A stretch of DNA of 64,000 nt from Apodospora peruviana (Eukaryota > Ascomycota > Sordariomycetes > Sordariales > Lasiosphaeriaceae), in contig JAUEDM010000005.1 of assembly GCA_033439685.1 (NCBI GenBank), forward strand, positions 3,100,001-3,164,000, in the 5' to 3' direction. The notes below the pieces were generated by a model. The model saw only the letters and a list, made by a program, of their open reading frames with translations. It had not been told where the DNA came from and did no database searches. Below, piece after piece: positions 1-10,717 of the stretch. Positions within the stretch are counted from its first letter, which is position 1; the number at the start of each line of letters is the position of its first letter. Position numbers and translations under genes: made by a program.

Positions 1-2
1 TT

Positions 3-902
3 GAAATGGATCAAAACTTCGATAAACATACAAAGTCTCGTACGAAGGGGGTGTATCGGATGATTGTACTTGATGGGCATGAGAGTCACCAGTCAGCCAA
101 ATTCGAAGCCTTTTGCAAAGAGAGCAACATTATTACTATCAGCCTACCTGCTCATTCATCTCATCTAACCCAACCACTTGATGTTGGATGTTTCAGTGCC
201 TTGAAAAAGGCGTACGGTCGGGAAATCGAGCACTATGTCAGAGCGCATATCAACCACATCACCAAGGTTGAGTTCTTCCTCGCCTTCAAAGCCGCCCACT
301 TTACCGCTATAACCGAAAGCAATATCAAGGGAGGTTTCAGAGGTGCAGGTCTAATCCCTTTCGACCCTGAGGCTGTAATATCCAAGCTGGATGTCAAGTT
401 ACGGACGCCAACACCGACTGGTCCCCCCCTCCACAGCTGCAGATCCTTGGGTCTTCCAAACACTAGAGAACTCAACAGAGGCTGTTTCACAATACGTATT
501 GATCAGAAATCAGATTGCCCGTTAGCAGGAAAGCTCGCCAACACTAATTCATACTGTTGTCGATCAGCTTGCGAAGGAGATGCAGGCATTGGCGCACTCG
601 GTTACCCTCCTAGTCGCTGAGAACCGTACCCTCCGAAAGGCAAATGAGGCGCTTAGCAAACGTCGGAGGGCCAAAAAAAACGTGTGCGACTTGGAGGATC
701 ACTTACTGTAAGAGATGGAAATGATATATTAACCCAGAAAGAGGTGCAGGAACAAGTAGAGGGTGAAACGCGTGAAAATGGTAGTCGGCGGACCAGAACA
801 CAGACGGCTCTACGGCGTTGTAGCAAGTGTGGAAAGCCTGGGCACAATGCGTGCACGTGTCAGAACAATATGGAAATGCCTGATGTATATAATTCCGAAT
901 AG
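3..902 (+). pseudogene. Fot1/pogo-type DDE transposase, decayed 3' part
   Basis: The reading frame open from the window edge carries the second catalytic Asp context (LDGHESHQS, about base 80) and the third (LTQPLDVGCF, about base 170-200), followed by GLIPFDPEAV. This is the C-terminal half of a fungal Tc1/mariner Fot1/pogo-like transposase. The 5' part lies outside the window. Similarity then changes frame around base 430, again near 510-620 and again near 672-682 (at a run of eight A), and ends in a zinc knuckle (CSKCGKPGHNACTC, about 820-865), the usual tail of this family. At least three frameshifts and in-frame stops make it non-functional. It is less AT-biased than the sequence after it, so indels rather than RIP seem to have killed it. 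No terminal inverted repeat was recognised. Confidence 0.85.
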
Positions 903-1378
903 TTGCAGTATATTGTAGTTGTAGTGGTGTAATTAATGTTTCTTGTTGTGTGGTTGTTGAAAAGTGCGCGGCATGCTTGTGGACCACGTTATACGTATTA
1001 TAATATATAACAAAATTAACGGATCGAAATTGAAAAGCTTAACTACGACGACTAAAAGAAACTTTAGGCTAAACTACTTACCAAAGAACTTCAAAATAAA
1101 GTACAGTAATAATCCAAATTCGGTAAGTTAAGAAAATTAAAAAGAGTATTTAATAATCAAGGGACTTCGAAGTATCATTCGATTTTGAAAGCAGCTTTTA
1201 ACGGCGAGGAAATACTTAAAGAAACCCCTAGAAATGTCAATAAAACATTTATAAAGCTTAGAATCTTAAAAAGATAAAGGCTTACAGTTAGTAAAGATAA
1301 CGCGCTAATACGATAATATAATTAATCAATAAAACCTCTTTGAAATTAAAAGCTTAGAGCCTAAAAAAAATACGAATT

Positions 1379-1540
1379 GTGACAAACTAGTGGAATAACC
1401 TAAACCATTACACCAAACCCCCCTCAATCGCAAAGTAATGCCAGAATACCAGATATGTTAGCCTTTGAAATTCTGATATTTTATATACCGTTGACGGTCG
1501 CAAATCAATCCAATCAAGGCTCAATTGCACCGACCCTCAC
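1379..1540 (+). mobile_element. MITE-like repeat, copy 1
   Basis: A 162-bp unit that begins GTGAC and ends CTCAC. It matches the better-preserved copy at 42950-43110 almost throughout, including the landmarks ACCATTACACCAAACCCCCC, GCCAGAATACCA and CCGTTGACGGTCGCAA. Differences are mostly transitions, as expected from RIP. No convincing target duplication remains. It codes for nothing and must have been mobilised in trans, if it is a MITE. Confidence 0.7.
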
Positions 1541-2202
1541 AATATATTAGTCTACGACTTTGAAAAGAGGTTTAGAAAGTATATTTTAATAAGGACTTTA
1601 TCGAGCTAATTATCGAAATAATTGCTATAATTATTAAAGGTATCACTATACTAATAGAATATATGGTACTCTGTTAGAACGGTAGGAATATAGTTAGTAT
1701 CATTAACGGTAATTGTCGTTTATTTTCTTAATTATATTTTTTATAATGCGACTTTTTAATATTAATTTAAGCACCCGTAGAGTAGCTTGAATACTAGTAG
1801 TTTTTAAGAAGATTATTGACCTATTTAATATAAATATGGCAGACTATATTTAAGAAAATGTAGTATAGAATGATATATTGCGGTTTATCTTCTGGTTTTT
1901 ATAAAAGAGTATAGCCTACTAGGTGTGACGAGCTGGCTGCTATAGAAGCGGGTCATGTGCTGCTGGCACCATAACCATGGAAGACCCATATGACAAACGC
2001 GTCTCCGACGCGTGTCGTTCTTCCTTTCTCCTATCCTTTTCAGAGTAGAATCTTCGTTCGTAGAGCCAATTGAACAGCTATCACGCATTGAACCGCTGGC
2101 CGTGACGCTAGTTAGCTGTAATTTTCAATGGGAAAAAACTTATATTACTAAGTTCTGCTTTGCTTTTTAATTAATGTACCATATTAGGCCGTAGCGTACT
2201 TG

Positions 2203-2611
2203 TGTAACAACCTGTGTATGGGGGTAGCCTTGACAATACAAGGCTCATAAGAGTCTGTTGCTACACAGAACCACAAGGGGTTAGGTCTTGGATAGGGGGT
2301 AATCACAAAGAGTACCGGTTCCACTGAACACACAAGATGCGCAGTTGACACAACAACCATTGCCAGAGTACTTGTATTGATTACAGCCGTAATAAATCCA
2401 TCCTCGAGAGTTCCAGACTCTCGCAACTATATAGAAATGCTACAGCCAATAGAAGTGCCAGCCTGTGCTCTGTTGCCTCTGCAACATAGCAGCAGAGCAC
2501 ACAGAGCGCAACTGCTCTGTCCCTTCTGTCATAACGCCAAAGAGCACACCGAGCACCCCCTGATAGGTCCAGGGACTCCCTCGCCTAACCCTCCAATCGG
2601 GGTTCGTAACA
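2203..2611 (+). mobile_element. Solo LTR, family 1, copy 1
   Basis: A 409-bp element that starts TGTAACAACCTGTG and ends GGTTCGTAACA, so it has TG...CA ends. It is flanked by a perfect 5-bp duplication ACTTG (2198-2202 and 2612-2616). It carries a TATA-like ACTATATAGAAAT near the middle, conserved in the other two copies. These are the marks of a solo LTR left by recombination between the two LTRs of a retrotransposon. It is clearly less AT-rich than its surroundings, so it probably landed after most RIP of the block. The 3' third is rich in AGAGCAC/CTCTG motifs. Confidence 0.9.
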
Positions 2612-3395
2612 ACTTGGTGTTAATAAATATTTAGGTATTTTAAAAGACGGGTATACGAGTATACCGATTTTAATGTTTAAAAAGCGCTTTTAATAACAGT
2701 AAACATTCAAGACACTTTACTTTTTTAATAGTAATGGATTTTTATAATTTAGAGTTAATTATATAAATGTAACAGCTTGTCAAAATGCTTAATATTCTTT
2801 AGTAAAAGCATTGTTTTAGGTAGGTTGTAAGGAATTGGAAGTATTTAGTAAAGTCGAATTTAAATACAACGTTAATTAATTTGCTAATTGTTTGTATTTA
2901 TTATTATTTGTAGTTAATCAAATACTTTTTAATAGAATAGGCCTAAAACGTATTTTATAAATAGAAGTATATTAATAATTGCTACGTTTGGTTAAACTAA
3001 GCTTAATAATAAATATGTAATAGCGATAGTTACGATTGGCTTATAAGCTCGACTATAGTCAGCTAGCTAGCCGAGTACCTTGGTAGGCTGTGGATAGCTA
3101 AAGTAAATAAGTATTATCTTTTTGGAAATCCTAAGGTTACCATAACAGGAAATTGCCCTAGGCAACGAGTATAATAGCCCTAGATAATGAGGACGGTTAT
3201 AGCGGTTTAACTATTCTTTTCAGATCAACTATCCTAATCACACAATAAGGCCGTGTAATTTTCAGGAGGTGTCGTCAGGCCGCACAGCGGTTTTGTCACT
3301 TCAAGCCACGCAACGCTCCTGCCCTCTTCGGTCAATTATCAAGTCGTAACCTCAATGAGCCACCTACAGTCAATTTAATAAGTCAAAATCAATTG

Positions 3396-3510
3396 AAGTC
3401 AGCCAGCCAAAGCCAGTCAGTTAATCGAAACCAGCCAGTCAAAGCCAGTCCAGCCAATCAGAGCCAGCCAGTCAATTGAACCAGTAAAGCCAGTCAATAA
3501 AGCCACTTAA
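3396..3510 (+). repeat. Degenerate AGCCAGTCA tandem repeat
   Basis: Irregular repetition of a 9-10 bp unit close to AGCCAGTCA (AGCCAGCCAA, AGCCAGTCAG, CCAGCCAGTC and so on). Related units recur at about 4981-5120, with the C residues increasingly changed to T, and sparsely at 13060-13115. It reads as a decayed minisatellite inside a transposon and not as a CRISPR array: units are too short and have no spacers. Confidence 0.6.
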
Positions 3511-3725
3511 CCACTATAACCAACACAGCTAAACGCCAATTAGCGGTCGGCATTTTAACAGTCAGCCATGAGATGGTCGGCCAATCAATCGAAGTTGGCC
3601 AGTCAATCAAATATAAAGCAATAAATTTAGGGCGGCAGGTACAGGGCAGTGATAGTGGTCTTCAGTGGTATCACTATCCTAGTGACCAATACTATAATAC
3701 ATTTTGGGACTAATCTAGTGACGCG
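3490..3725 (+). repeat. Dispersed repeat, copy 1 (partner 13101-13662)
   Basis: Shares an ordered series of blocks with 13101-13662: ACACAGCTAAACGCCAAT, GGTCGGCAT, GGGCGGCAGGTACAGGGC and ATACATTTTGGGACTA, followed in both by a GACGCG. Differences are mainly C/T and G/A. Both copies are probably remnants of one non-identified transposon that has been RIPed. A GC-rich stretch follows (about 3790-4075); it is open in one frame but shows no recognisable protein. Confidence 0.55.
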
Positions 3726-4980
3726 TGTAACGGGCAAGGCAGTGTATTGCAACTAGCTAGGCCTACTCTACGAAGACGCAGAACACGAGGAAAAAGAGGA
3801 AAAGAAAGGAAGTCTCGTGGGAAGACAACCTCCAACTGTACACATCTGCGGAAAACAGAAGGTTCTAGAGCCGCCATGGGTCTGGTTGTGGTTTAGTGTT
3901 GTGGTCCGTCTAGGTGCTTGTTGTTTCTGGGAATGGCTTCGTTCAGGGGTCGCCGGTGGGGCGCTGCCTCGCCGCCGTGGTCCTGGGCTTCATGCCGAGG
4001 GTCGCCGAGGCGGCACCAGGGCTCAGCCCGTCACACGCGTCCCTAGGGCAGCCACCCCCTTATAGGTCCCGCTACGGTATTTTTAATTATTAAGCTTTTA
4101 ACAAGCATTGTTACGTCTATTACTAAAATAATTCGACGAATAAGAGTACTTATATATATATTTTCTAAGTTTTCCAACGACGATATATACCTTTTTTATA
4201 GTGCTTGTCGGTATATAATTAAAGACATGTTTTATTAACGCCTGGCTACTGGGAGAATATATACCTTTAAAATTTTAGTATTTATATTTTTGGAAAAGAA
4301 AAATGCTTGTGGTACATTAATATTACGTTGATGTTAATAATTGTATTATCTGGATTTGAAAGATAGGATATTTGTTAGTTATATTATATAAGAGGATACT
4401 AATATACAATGTGCGTTTAGAACTAGCAATTATATAATACGTTTGAAACGACAAGCTCTTTTAACCGTACTACTATACTTGGTAAATTTGAAGTTAAAAA
4501 TATTTTTATAGTCTTTATATCCGTTATTCAAACGTATATTAGATTTTAAATATTGAATTAAAATATTATAGAAGAGGATAAGAATAATGTTATTACTAGA
4601 ATTACCGCTATTAATCTTACTTATTTATATATAGCTCAAATTGGTAGTATTAGGACTATCTAGATTGATTAAAATGTATATACGTTTTAAACTTTCGATT
4701 TTTTGTAAGCATTGCTGCTTATCTGGCCGGAAGAGATCTTTCCCCCTATGTACGGCAAAAAAGAAATGACTCCTGCTTAAGTCTCCGCCCCTAAATATAG
4801 GTGTGACAACGCTGGTTACTGCGTGATAATTGGCTACAGCCTTCTAGTATTATACAACTATTGATATACGACCTTGGTTGGTCCAAAAGAAGTTAAGGAC
4901 TCAGTATGAACCACGTAGCCGTATGATTAATACAACGAAGGCAGCTACGTAACCGCAATTAACACAAAACCAACTATAAA

Positions 4981-5120
4981 TAGCCAGCCAGTCAAAGTTA
5001 TATAAAGCCAGTTATACAAAGTTATACAAAGCTAGCCATATAAGGCTAGTTAAAGATAGCCAGGTAGAGCCAGTCAGTCAGAGCCGTATAACGCTAGCAC
5101 TTTAGACCTAGCCATATAGA
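4981..5120 (+). repeat. Second decayed AGCCAGTCA array
   Basis: AGCCAGCCAGTCAAAG, AAAGCCAGTTATACAAAG, AGCCAGTCAGTCAGAGCC and similar units repeat irregularly, matching the array at 3396-3510 but with more A/T substitutions. It is probably part of the same transposon family. Confidence 0.5.
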
Positions 5121-5557
5121 GCTAGCTAGTTAAATTGTATAAAGCAGCTAGTTACGAAATATTCCGAAGTCTATACTTCTCTAACCTTTCGCTGTATATA
5201 TTTAGAATACTCTAAAGTCTAAAAAAATACAATAGGAAGGTATCCCACTAAACTAGCTAACGCTTTGTAATAAACTATTCTGTAACGTAGCGGGAGACTA
5301 TAGTTGATAAAAAAAAGCGATAAAAATTATTAAGAGCGATAAAGGAAAAAATAGCCATTCTGTAGTGTATGCTACGAGACGGTTTTTTTTTCACCGGAAA
5401 TAACGTTAATAATTTTATATATTATTGTCATATAATTTTTAACTAAACTAAACTATCTTTATATTACGACTTACTTAATATTAGTAAGGCTTTTATATTG
5501 AAAATATTTTTAACCTTTATATAAAATACGTCTAGTAGCCTTATATTTATTAAATAA

Positions 5558-6203
5558 TGTTGCTACGTGGGATTTACAGGGCTGTAGGTACAGCGGAAGT
5601 AGGGCGGCACGAGTCCGAGGTTGGCTTACTATGTTGCGTGTACGAGGTACAACAGCAGATTTTGGTAAGGTGCTGAGGGAAGCAAAAAGAAGGCCTGTAG
5701 TACAGAGCCAAGAGCAGTTACAGTAAACTATGCACTGTAAAACAACTGGGTTGCAGAGCTTGGTAAGTTACAACTCGCTGAGTTGTTATGACTGCTTGAA
5801 AGAAGAATAGAATTGCTTTCTATTTTGTTGCTTGCTTACTGCTTGCTTAAGAAATACTAAGTACAGGAGAGGAGAGGGCCCACTATAGGCTGTGTGGGCT
5901 TCTTGAGCTTTCTATTCTACTAGTATAAAACTGGAATAGTAAGGCTTTAGTAAGTTCTGCCACGTAATCTGTGATTTCGTGGCTTGTGGCTCTAGAAGAT
6001 TCAGTGGGGTTTATACCCCCTCAATGGTTTAGGGGTGTTGGACGCCCTATATTCTAGAGCTTTCGAAGCCTGACAGGGAGCCGGTGGGCCCTGTAGTTTT
6101 AGAGGCTTCTACCTTGCAAGGCACTGGGTGCGTACCTGCAGTTCAGTGTAAGTGCCCTGTAAGTCAGTGCATTTACAGGGCATTCAGAGGCAAAAAATTA
6201 ACA
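5558..6203 (+). mobile_element. Solo LTR, family 2, copy A
   Basis: A 646-bp element that starts TGTTGCTACGTGGG and ends AAAAAATTAACA (TG...CA). It is flanked by a perfect 5-bp duplication AATAA (5553-5557 and 6204-6208). It is GC-richer than its surroundings and closely resembles 12126-12743. The target duplication on both sides of this single LTR argues that it is a true solo LTR and not the left end of a 7-kb element reaching to copy B. There is no coding capacity. Confidence 0.88.
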
Positions 6204-6463
6204 AATAAAACTCGGGGTTAGGTGTAGAGTCGTTGTCGCTGGACACTCCCTCTCAAGCAAAAAGGCAACCTACAGGTCTACACCGTTTTCCTACCAGCGT
6301 CGGGTTTGGCGTTGTAAAACAATTCTTTCTGGTTAATTCAAACTTAGGCTAGACTAAATAAGACTAGAATAATTCCATTATAAACATTAATCAATTCAAG
6401 TATACAATAATAAATTAAATCTTTTTAAATATATTTATAAAGCCTTTTCTAAGTACCAAAACG

Positions 6464-6897
6464 TGTAACAACCTGTGTATGGGTTTCCTTGACAATACAA
6501 GTACTACAAGAGTGTCTGTTGCTCCACAGAGCCATAAGGGGTTTAGGCCTTAGGTAGGGGGTAATCACAAGGACTTATTGGTCCCACTGAACAGACAAGA
6601 TGCGCAGTTGACACAACAACTATTGCCAAAGTACATGTATTGATTACTGCCGTAACAAATCCTCAAGAAAAGTGCCGGACTCTTGTGACTATATAGAAAT
6701 ACGACGACCAATAAGAATGGACGCGAAGTCCCAAACCCACGGGTCCTCGAGACCGCTGGGCTGCTTTCACCAGTCGCCACCAGGCGTCAATCCTGCTGTC
6801 CCGCAGTCCCGTCTCCTCGGATCCTCGAGACCACCATGCAGCTGCCACCAGCAGTTACCAGGTATCAAATTCTGCTGTCCAATCTGGGCTGGTAACA
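6464..6897 (+). mobile_element. Solo LTR, family 1, copy 2 (divergent 3' part)
   Basis: A 434-bp element with the same start (TGTAACAACCTGTG) and the same first 250 bp or so as the copy at 2203, including TGCGCAGTTGACACAACAAC and a CTATATAGAAAT box. It ends GCTGGTAACA and has a perfect 5-bp duplication AAACG (6459-6463 and 6898-6902). Its 3' 170 bp are unrelated to copies 1 and 3: the AGAGCAC-rich segment is replaced by CTCGAGACC/GCTGCCACC-type sequence. It is either a second subfamily or a recombinant LTR. Confidence 0.88.
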
Positions 6898-7035
6898 AAA
6901 CGGAATATTTAATGACGGATGTAGCCTAAAGAACTGTAGTTAAGTTCTTCGTAAAATTATCCTAATTGAACTTTTTAAGTTAGTTAGTTTTCTTAGGCTA
7001 ATTAATCTCTCTAGCTTGATTTACCTATTATAATT

Positions 7036-7322
7036 GTAACGGTCGGTGCGATTAAACCTTGATTGAATTGATTGCGATCGTCAACGGTATATAACCCATT
7101 GTGACGTAGGCTATATAAAACGTAAAGTATTCCAGAGTCTTCGACTTGAAATTCTGGCTTCCTTTACAGGGCTGGCATGGCGCATTGGTATGGTTGTGTA
7201 CTATTGGCTGGTTTGTCACACCTATTAGAATTCCAAAGATTAGCACCTTTGGTATTTTGGCATCATTTTGCCATTGAGGGGGGTTTGGTGTAATGGTCGG
7301 GGTCATTACACTGGCTCGTCAC
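7036..7322 (-). mobile_element. MITE-like repeat, copy 2, interrupted
   Basis: Reverse-strand copy of the unit at 42950-43110, with ends GTAACGGTCGG (the expected GTGACG with one G-to-A change) and CTGGCTCGTCAC. The two halves, 7036-7100 and 7221-7322, join to the uninterrupted sequence of the other copies. The break is a 120-bp insertion listed separately. C/T and G/A changes indicate mild RIP. Confidence 0.75.
7101..7220. mobile_element. 120-bp element nested in MITE copy 2
   Basis: The segment from GTGACGTAGG to GGTTTGTCAC is absent from the three other MITE copies. It is bounded by ACCCATT (7094-7100) and ACCTATT (7221-7227), a 7-bp target duplication with one C-to-T difference. Its own ends are GTGAC and GTCAC, an inverted pair. 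A 7-8 bp duplication would fit a hAT-type non-autonomous element, but the assignment is an inference. Confidence 0.6.
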
Positions 7323-7737
7323 AAGAAGGCTTTATAATCTTAAAGTACTTTTTTTCTACTCTATTTTGCTTTATACCTATAAGCCTTCCCAAGCCTTCTA
7401 TTAAACCTCTATTACTACTTCATTATTACCTACCTTTTAGTATGACTTTTATACACTTCTACTATCATTTATACTACTTTTAATACCTTATTTTTCTAAC
7501 GTTAAATTATTAATTATTATAACCGCCTTGCTTTTTATATAAATACTTTAATACACCTACCTTTTTACCCAACGTGTTACCTACCCTTTTATCCCAGCTT
7601 GTTATAAGCTAATTTTTAACTTTAACCTTTTATTTATAGATAATATAATTATATAATTACTATAATTAATACATACGTATATTAAGTTATATATAACAAT
7701 AGTATAATGTAATAATAATACAACAATAATATATATT

Positions 7738-8105
7738 TAAGTAGTTCGGTCCCACCGTTGAACCGATAATGGAAGAGAGCAAGGATTCGGGCTTGACGGG
7801 AACTTTTCCCACTCTGTCTTCCAGGGCATTGATCCTCCAGCTGCACCGCTAACGAGAAGGATCTTGAGCTAGCTGATGGACGTGGGAAGATTACCAATGT
7901 ACAATATATCAAGAAGGCCAGAGTTGAAGTCAGCGGTTTAAGAGCCCCTCCATCTAAGGGAAAGAGGCCTTTTTCTTTGATTCACAGGCTCAGTCACTGA
8001 TGTGGTCCTTGATTGTCGTCGCCAGTTTTTCACCCGGCCCGTAAGGGTACGGTTTTTCTGTACAATGAATAGTATGAGGGTTTGACACGCCTAAGCGCAT
8101 AGCGG
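7738..8105. other. GC-richer island of unknown origin
   Basis: About 370 bp with near-normal base composition inside strongly AT-rich flanks. It has no long reading frame (the largest is about 60 codons on the minus strand) and no obvious terminal repeats. It is likely a fragment of a low-copy or late-arriving sequence that escaped RIP; I cannot assign it. Confidence 0.3.
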
Positions 8106-8867
8106 TGTATGAATAATAATAATGAATATTTATAAATATTTAAAAAGTTATTATGTCATTAGAATCTTATTATTGTTTATAGCTAAATACTTTTCGTATA
8201 CTTAAACTCTTGGTATTTAAATTTATTAAATCGAATAAACAAAGCTAATATATTAGTTGGTTAATTAGGTAATTAAAAGTCGTATTATATTTACCACATA
8301 AATTTACTTTAAATTAGGTAAATTACTCTATATAATGATAAATTATTAATATTATAAGTTATATTTATTATTGTAAATTATTATTGAAAAAGTTTAAAAG
8401 AATATTTGATACCGTACTAGCATCATAACGTGGATTGATAGAGTGTGGTGGGGTGGCACGCGATTTGGCACGTGCCCTCGGCTCAGTTGGTTCCGTGGAC
8501 TTCCATGGAAGCCCAGTGCCCCACAACCGGCACTAGACTAGCGCGGGGGGCCCTCAAGCCCTCTGTCTATTCTACACACTTTCTTCCACCAAACCACGCT
8601 ATACGTACTATCCATTGTACGCATGTTGTGAGCGTGGATTCCGCCATCAGTATTATTAAAATAAGTATATTATTAAGAAGTAAAAGTAATTATAATATAG
8701 TTAAATAATGATATATATGTATCAGAGTAGTTTTAAAATTAATTAATTAAAGTTATAAATTTATAGCGTATAACTTTTACATCTTACTTACTGTATAAAA
8801 TATTAACATTATTTACCTAGATTATATACAAATAAATGAAAAGGTTATTCACTATTATAAATATATT

Positions 8868-9205
8868 ATGATGAGCTAGTGGAATAACCCTAAACCATTA
8901 CATCATGTGACGATGTACGCATAGGTTTGGCGGGCAAAGGATGGATGTAGTCACTTGACCTGCAAGTGGCTCGTGCACCTACACCACTTCCTTCGCTCGA
9001 GCGCATTGTAATTTGCTCTTTCTTCTTTTTTTACTTTTTCTTACTATGTTTATAAGCGTACTATAGATTATAAGAGCTTGACCCTACTTTCCTATATGGC
9101 ACGTGACACACCAAACCTCCCTCAATTGCAAAAGGATGCCAGAATACCAACGGTGTCAGCCTTTGAAATTCCAATGGATTATTACCGTTAACGGTCGCAC
9201 CACCC
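8868..9205 (+). mobile_element. MITE-like repeat, copy 3, interrupted and 3'-truncated
   Basis: Begins ATGATGAGCTAG (RIPed form of GTGACGAGCCAG) and continues through CCATTACA at 8902. The unit resumes at ACACCAAACCTCC (9108) and runs to about AACGGTCGCA near 9205, after which similarity stops. The 205 bp in between (8903-9107, TCATGTGACG to GGCACGTGAC) is an insertion, with ACA repeated on each side as a possible 3-bp duplication. It contains a T-rich stretch and no reading frame. Confidence 0.65.
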
Positions 9206-9533
9206 GTTATATGAATTATATATAACTACTATTATTAAATATAAATTATATATTAATTACGTTATGGGTAATATTATTAACGTTATATTTAAATATATAC
9301 TGCTTAAGATATATTAATATTAGGCTTTGCGTTTTTAATCCTTGAGAGGTTACTACATATTTTAATTATTTATAGACCTGTACTCATCTTCCTGTTCGTC
9401 GCTTGTTTAACTTTCTACAAGGTTTCTATAACTTATTGTCTATCTCTATGACCCTTTGAAACTACTGACGGTACTTTATATTTTTTATGACATTTCAACA
9501 TAACCCTTTTCTTATCTATTATTTTTATTTCCT

Positions 9534-9984
9534 TGTTACGATCCCCGATTGGAGGATTAGGCGACGAGGTTCCTGAGCCTATCATAGGGGTGCTCTGCGG
9601 AGCACAGGGTCTTTTCACAGAGCAGGGCTCTGCGTGCTCTGTGGCGCCATGACAGAGGGAACAGAGCAGTCGTGCTCTGTGTGCTCTGCTGCTCTGTCGC
9701 GGAGGCAACAGAGCAACAGAATAGCACTTTCATTGGCTGTAGTATTTCTATATAGTCGAGAGAGCCTGGGACTCTCTGGGGATTTGTTACGGCAGTAATC
9801 AATACAAGTACTTACTTTGGCAATAGTTGTTGTGTCAACTGCACAATCTTGTGTGTTCATTGGAACCAATACTCTTTGGGATTACCCCCTACCTAAGACC
9901 TAAACCCTTTTGTGGCTCGACGGAGCAACATACAGTCTTGTGGTCCCTGTGTTGTCAGGGACACCCTATACACAGGTTGTTACA
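9534..9984 (-). mobile_element. Solo LTR, family 1, copy 3
   Basis: A 451-bp reverse-strand copy running from TGTTACGATCC to ACAGGTTGTTACA, flanked by a perfect 5-bp duplication TTCCT (9529-9533 and 9985-9989). It matches copy 1 along its length, including the AGAGCAC-rich 3' third, here longer by about 40 bp because of extra CTCTG/GAGCAC units. The TATA-like box and the TTGACACAACAAC block are conserved. Confidence 0.9.
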
Positions 9985-10717
9985 TTCCTTTAGATTTTTT
10001 CGCTCCTTATTTAACCTGTTAAGCTAGTACCTTATATATATTAAGTCCTTTATATTTTCGTTACTTTTCAGAATTACTTCCGTTTTGTATCAAATTTCTA
10101 TATATTTTATCATTTCGTAAATTCTTCTCATTATCGGAGGTGTAACTACCTTTTGAATAGGCTTTATTTTGTATTTATTAGGATAGTATATTAATACATC
10201 AAAGACTTCGTTCGTTTCGTATAAAGATTATATTTATTAGGAGAATTCGTATAACAATAATTATAATAAGAGAGATTAATTAACTCGAATAACATCATTA
10301 TAATTATCGATAGCTTAGTAATAGAAAAAAGGAGGGAAGGAAGTAAACGATAGTAAGAATAAAGTTTTATAGATAGAGTTATCGGATTTAGTTGTCCGTT
10401 ATAGTAGTTTTAAGTACGAGGTAAATTATAAAAGTTGTTAAGATATGGGGTTATTACCGCTAGATAACGGTGTTCCGGCCAGACGTTAAAGTTCGGAACA
10501 GGCCGGACAGGTTTTCTTAAGTAACAGGGCAACCTTGTTTTTTTACTATCGTCAGGTTTAACGTTGTAAAAGAAACTTTTAGATGCTTTAAATCTCGACT
10601 AGAAATATATATATTATATTTACATATATATTATTACTATAACGTGATAAATAGTAGTATAAATATAGTAATTAAAAGGGAGACCGTTCTTTATTTTAAA
10701 TTTCAATATTATTGATA

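Noticed and set aside
3396..3510. Possible CRISPR-like array of AGCCAGTCA units.
   Set aside because: The genome is eukaryotic, units are 9-10 bp, contiguous and degenerate, with no regular spacers.
3817..4065. An 82-codon GC-rich frame in the repeat block.
   Set aside because: It is a GC-rich repeat fragment; the translation is low complexity (Arg/Gly-rich) with no family resemblance.
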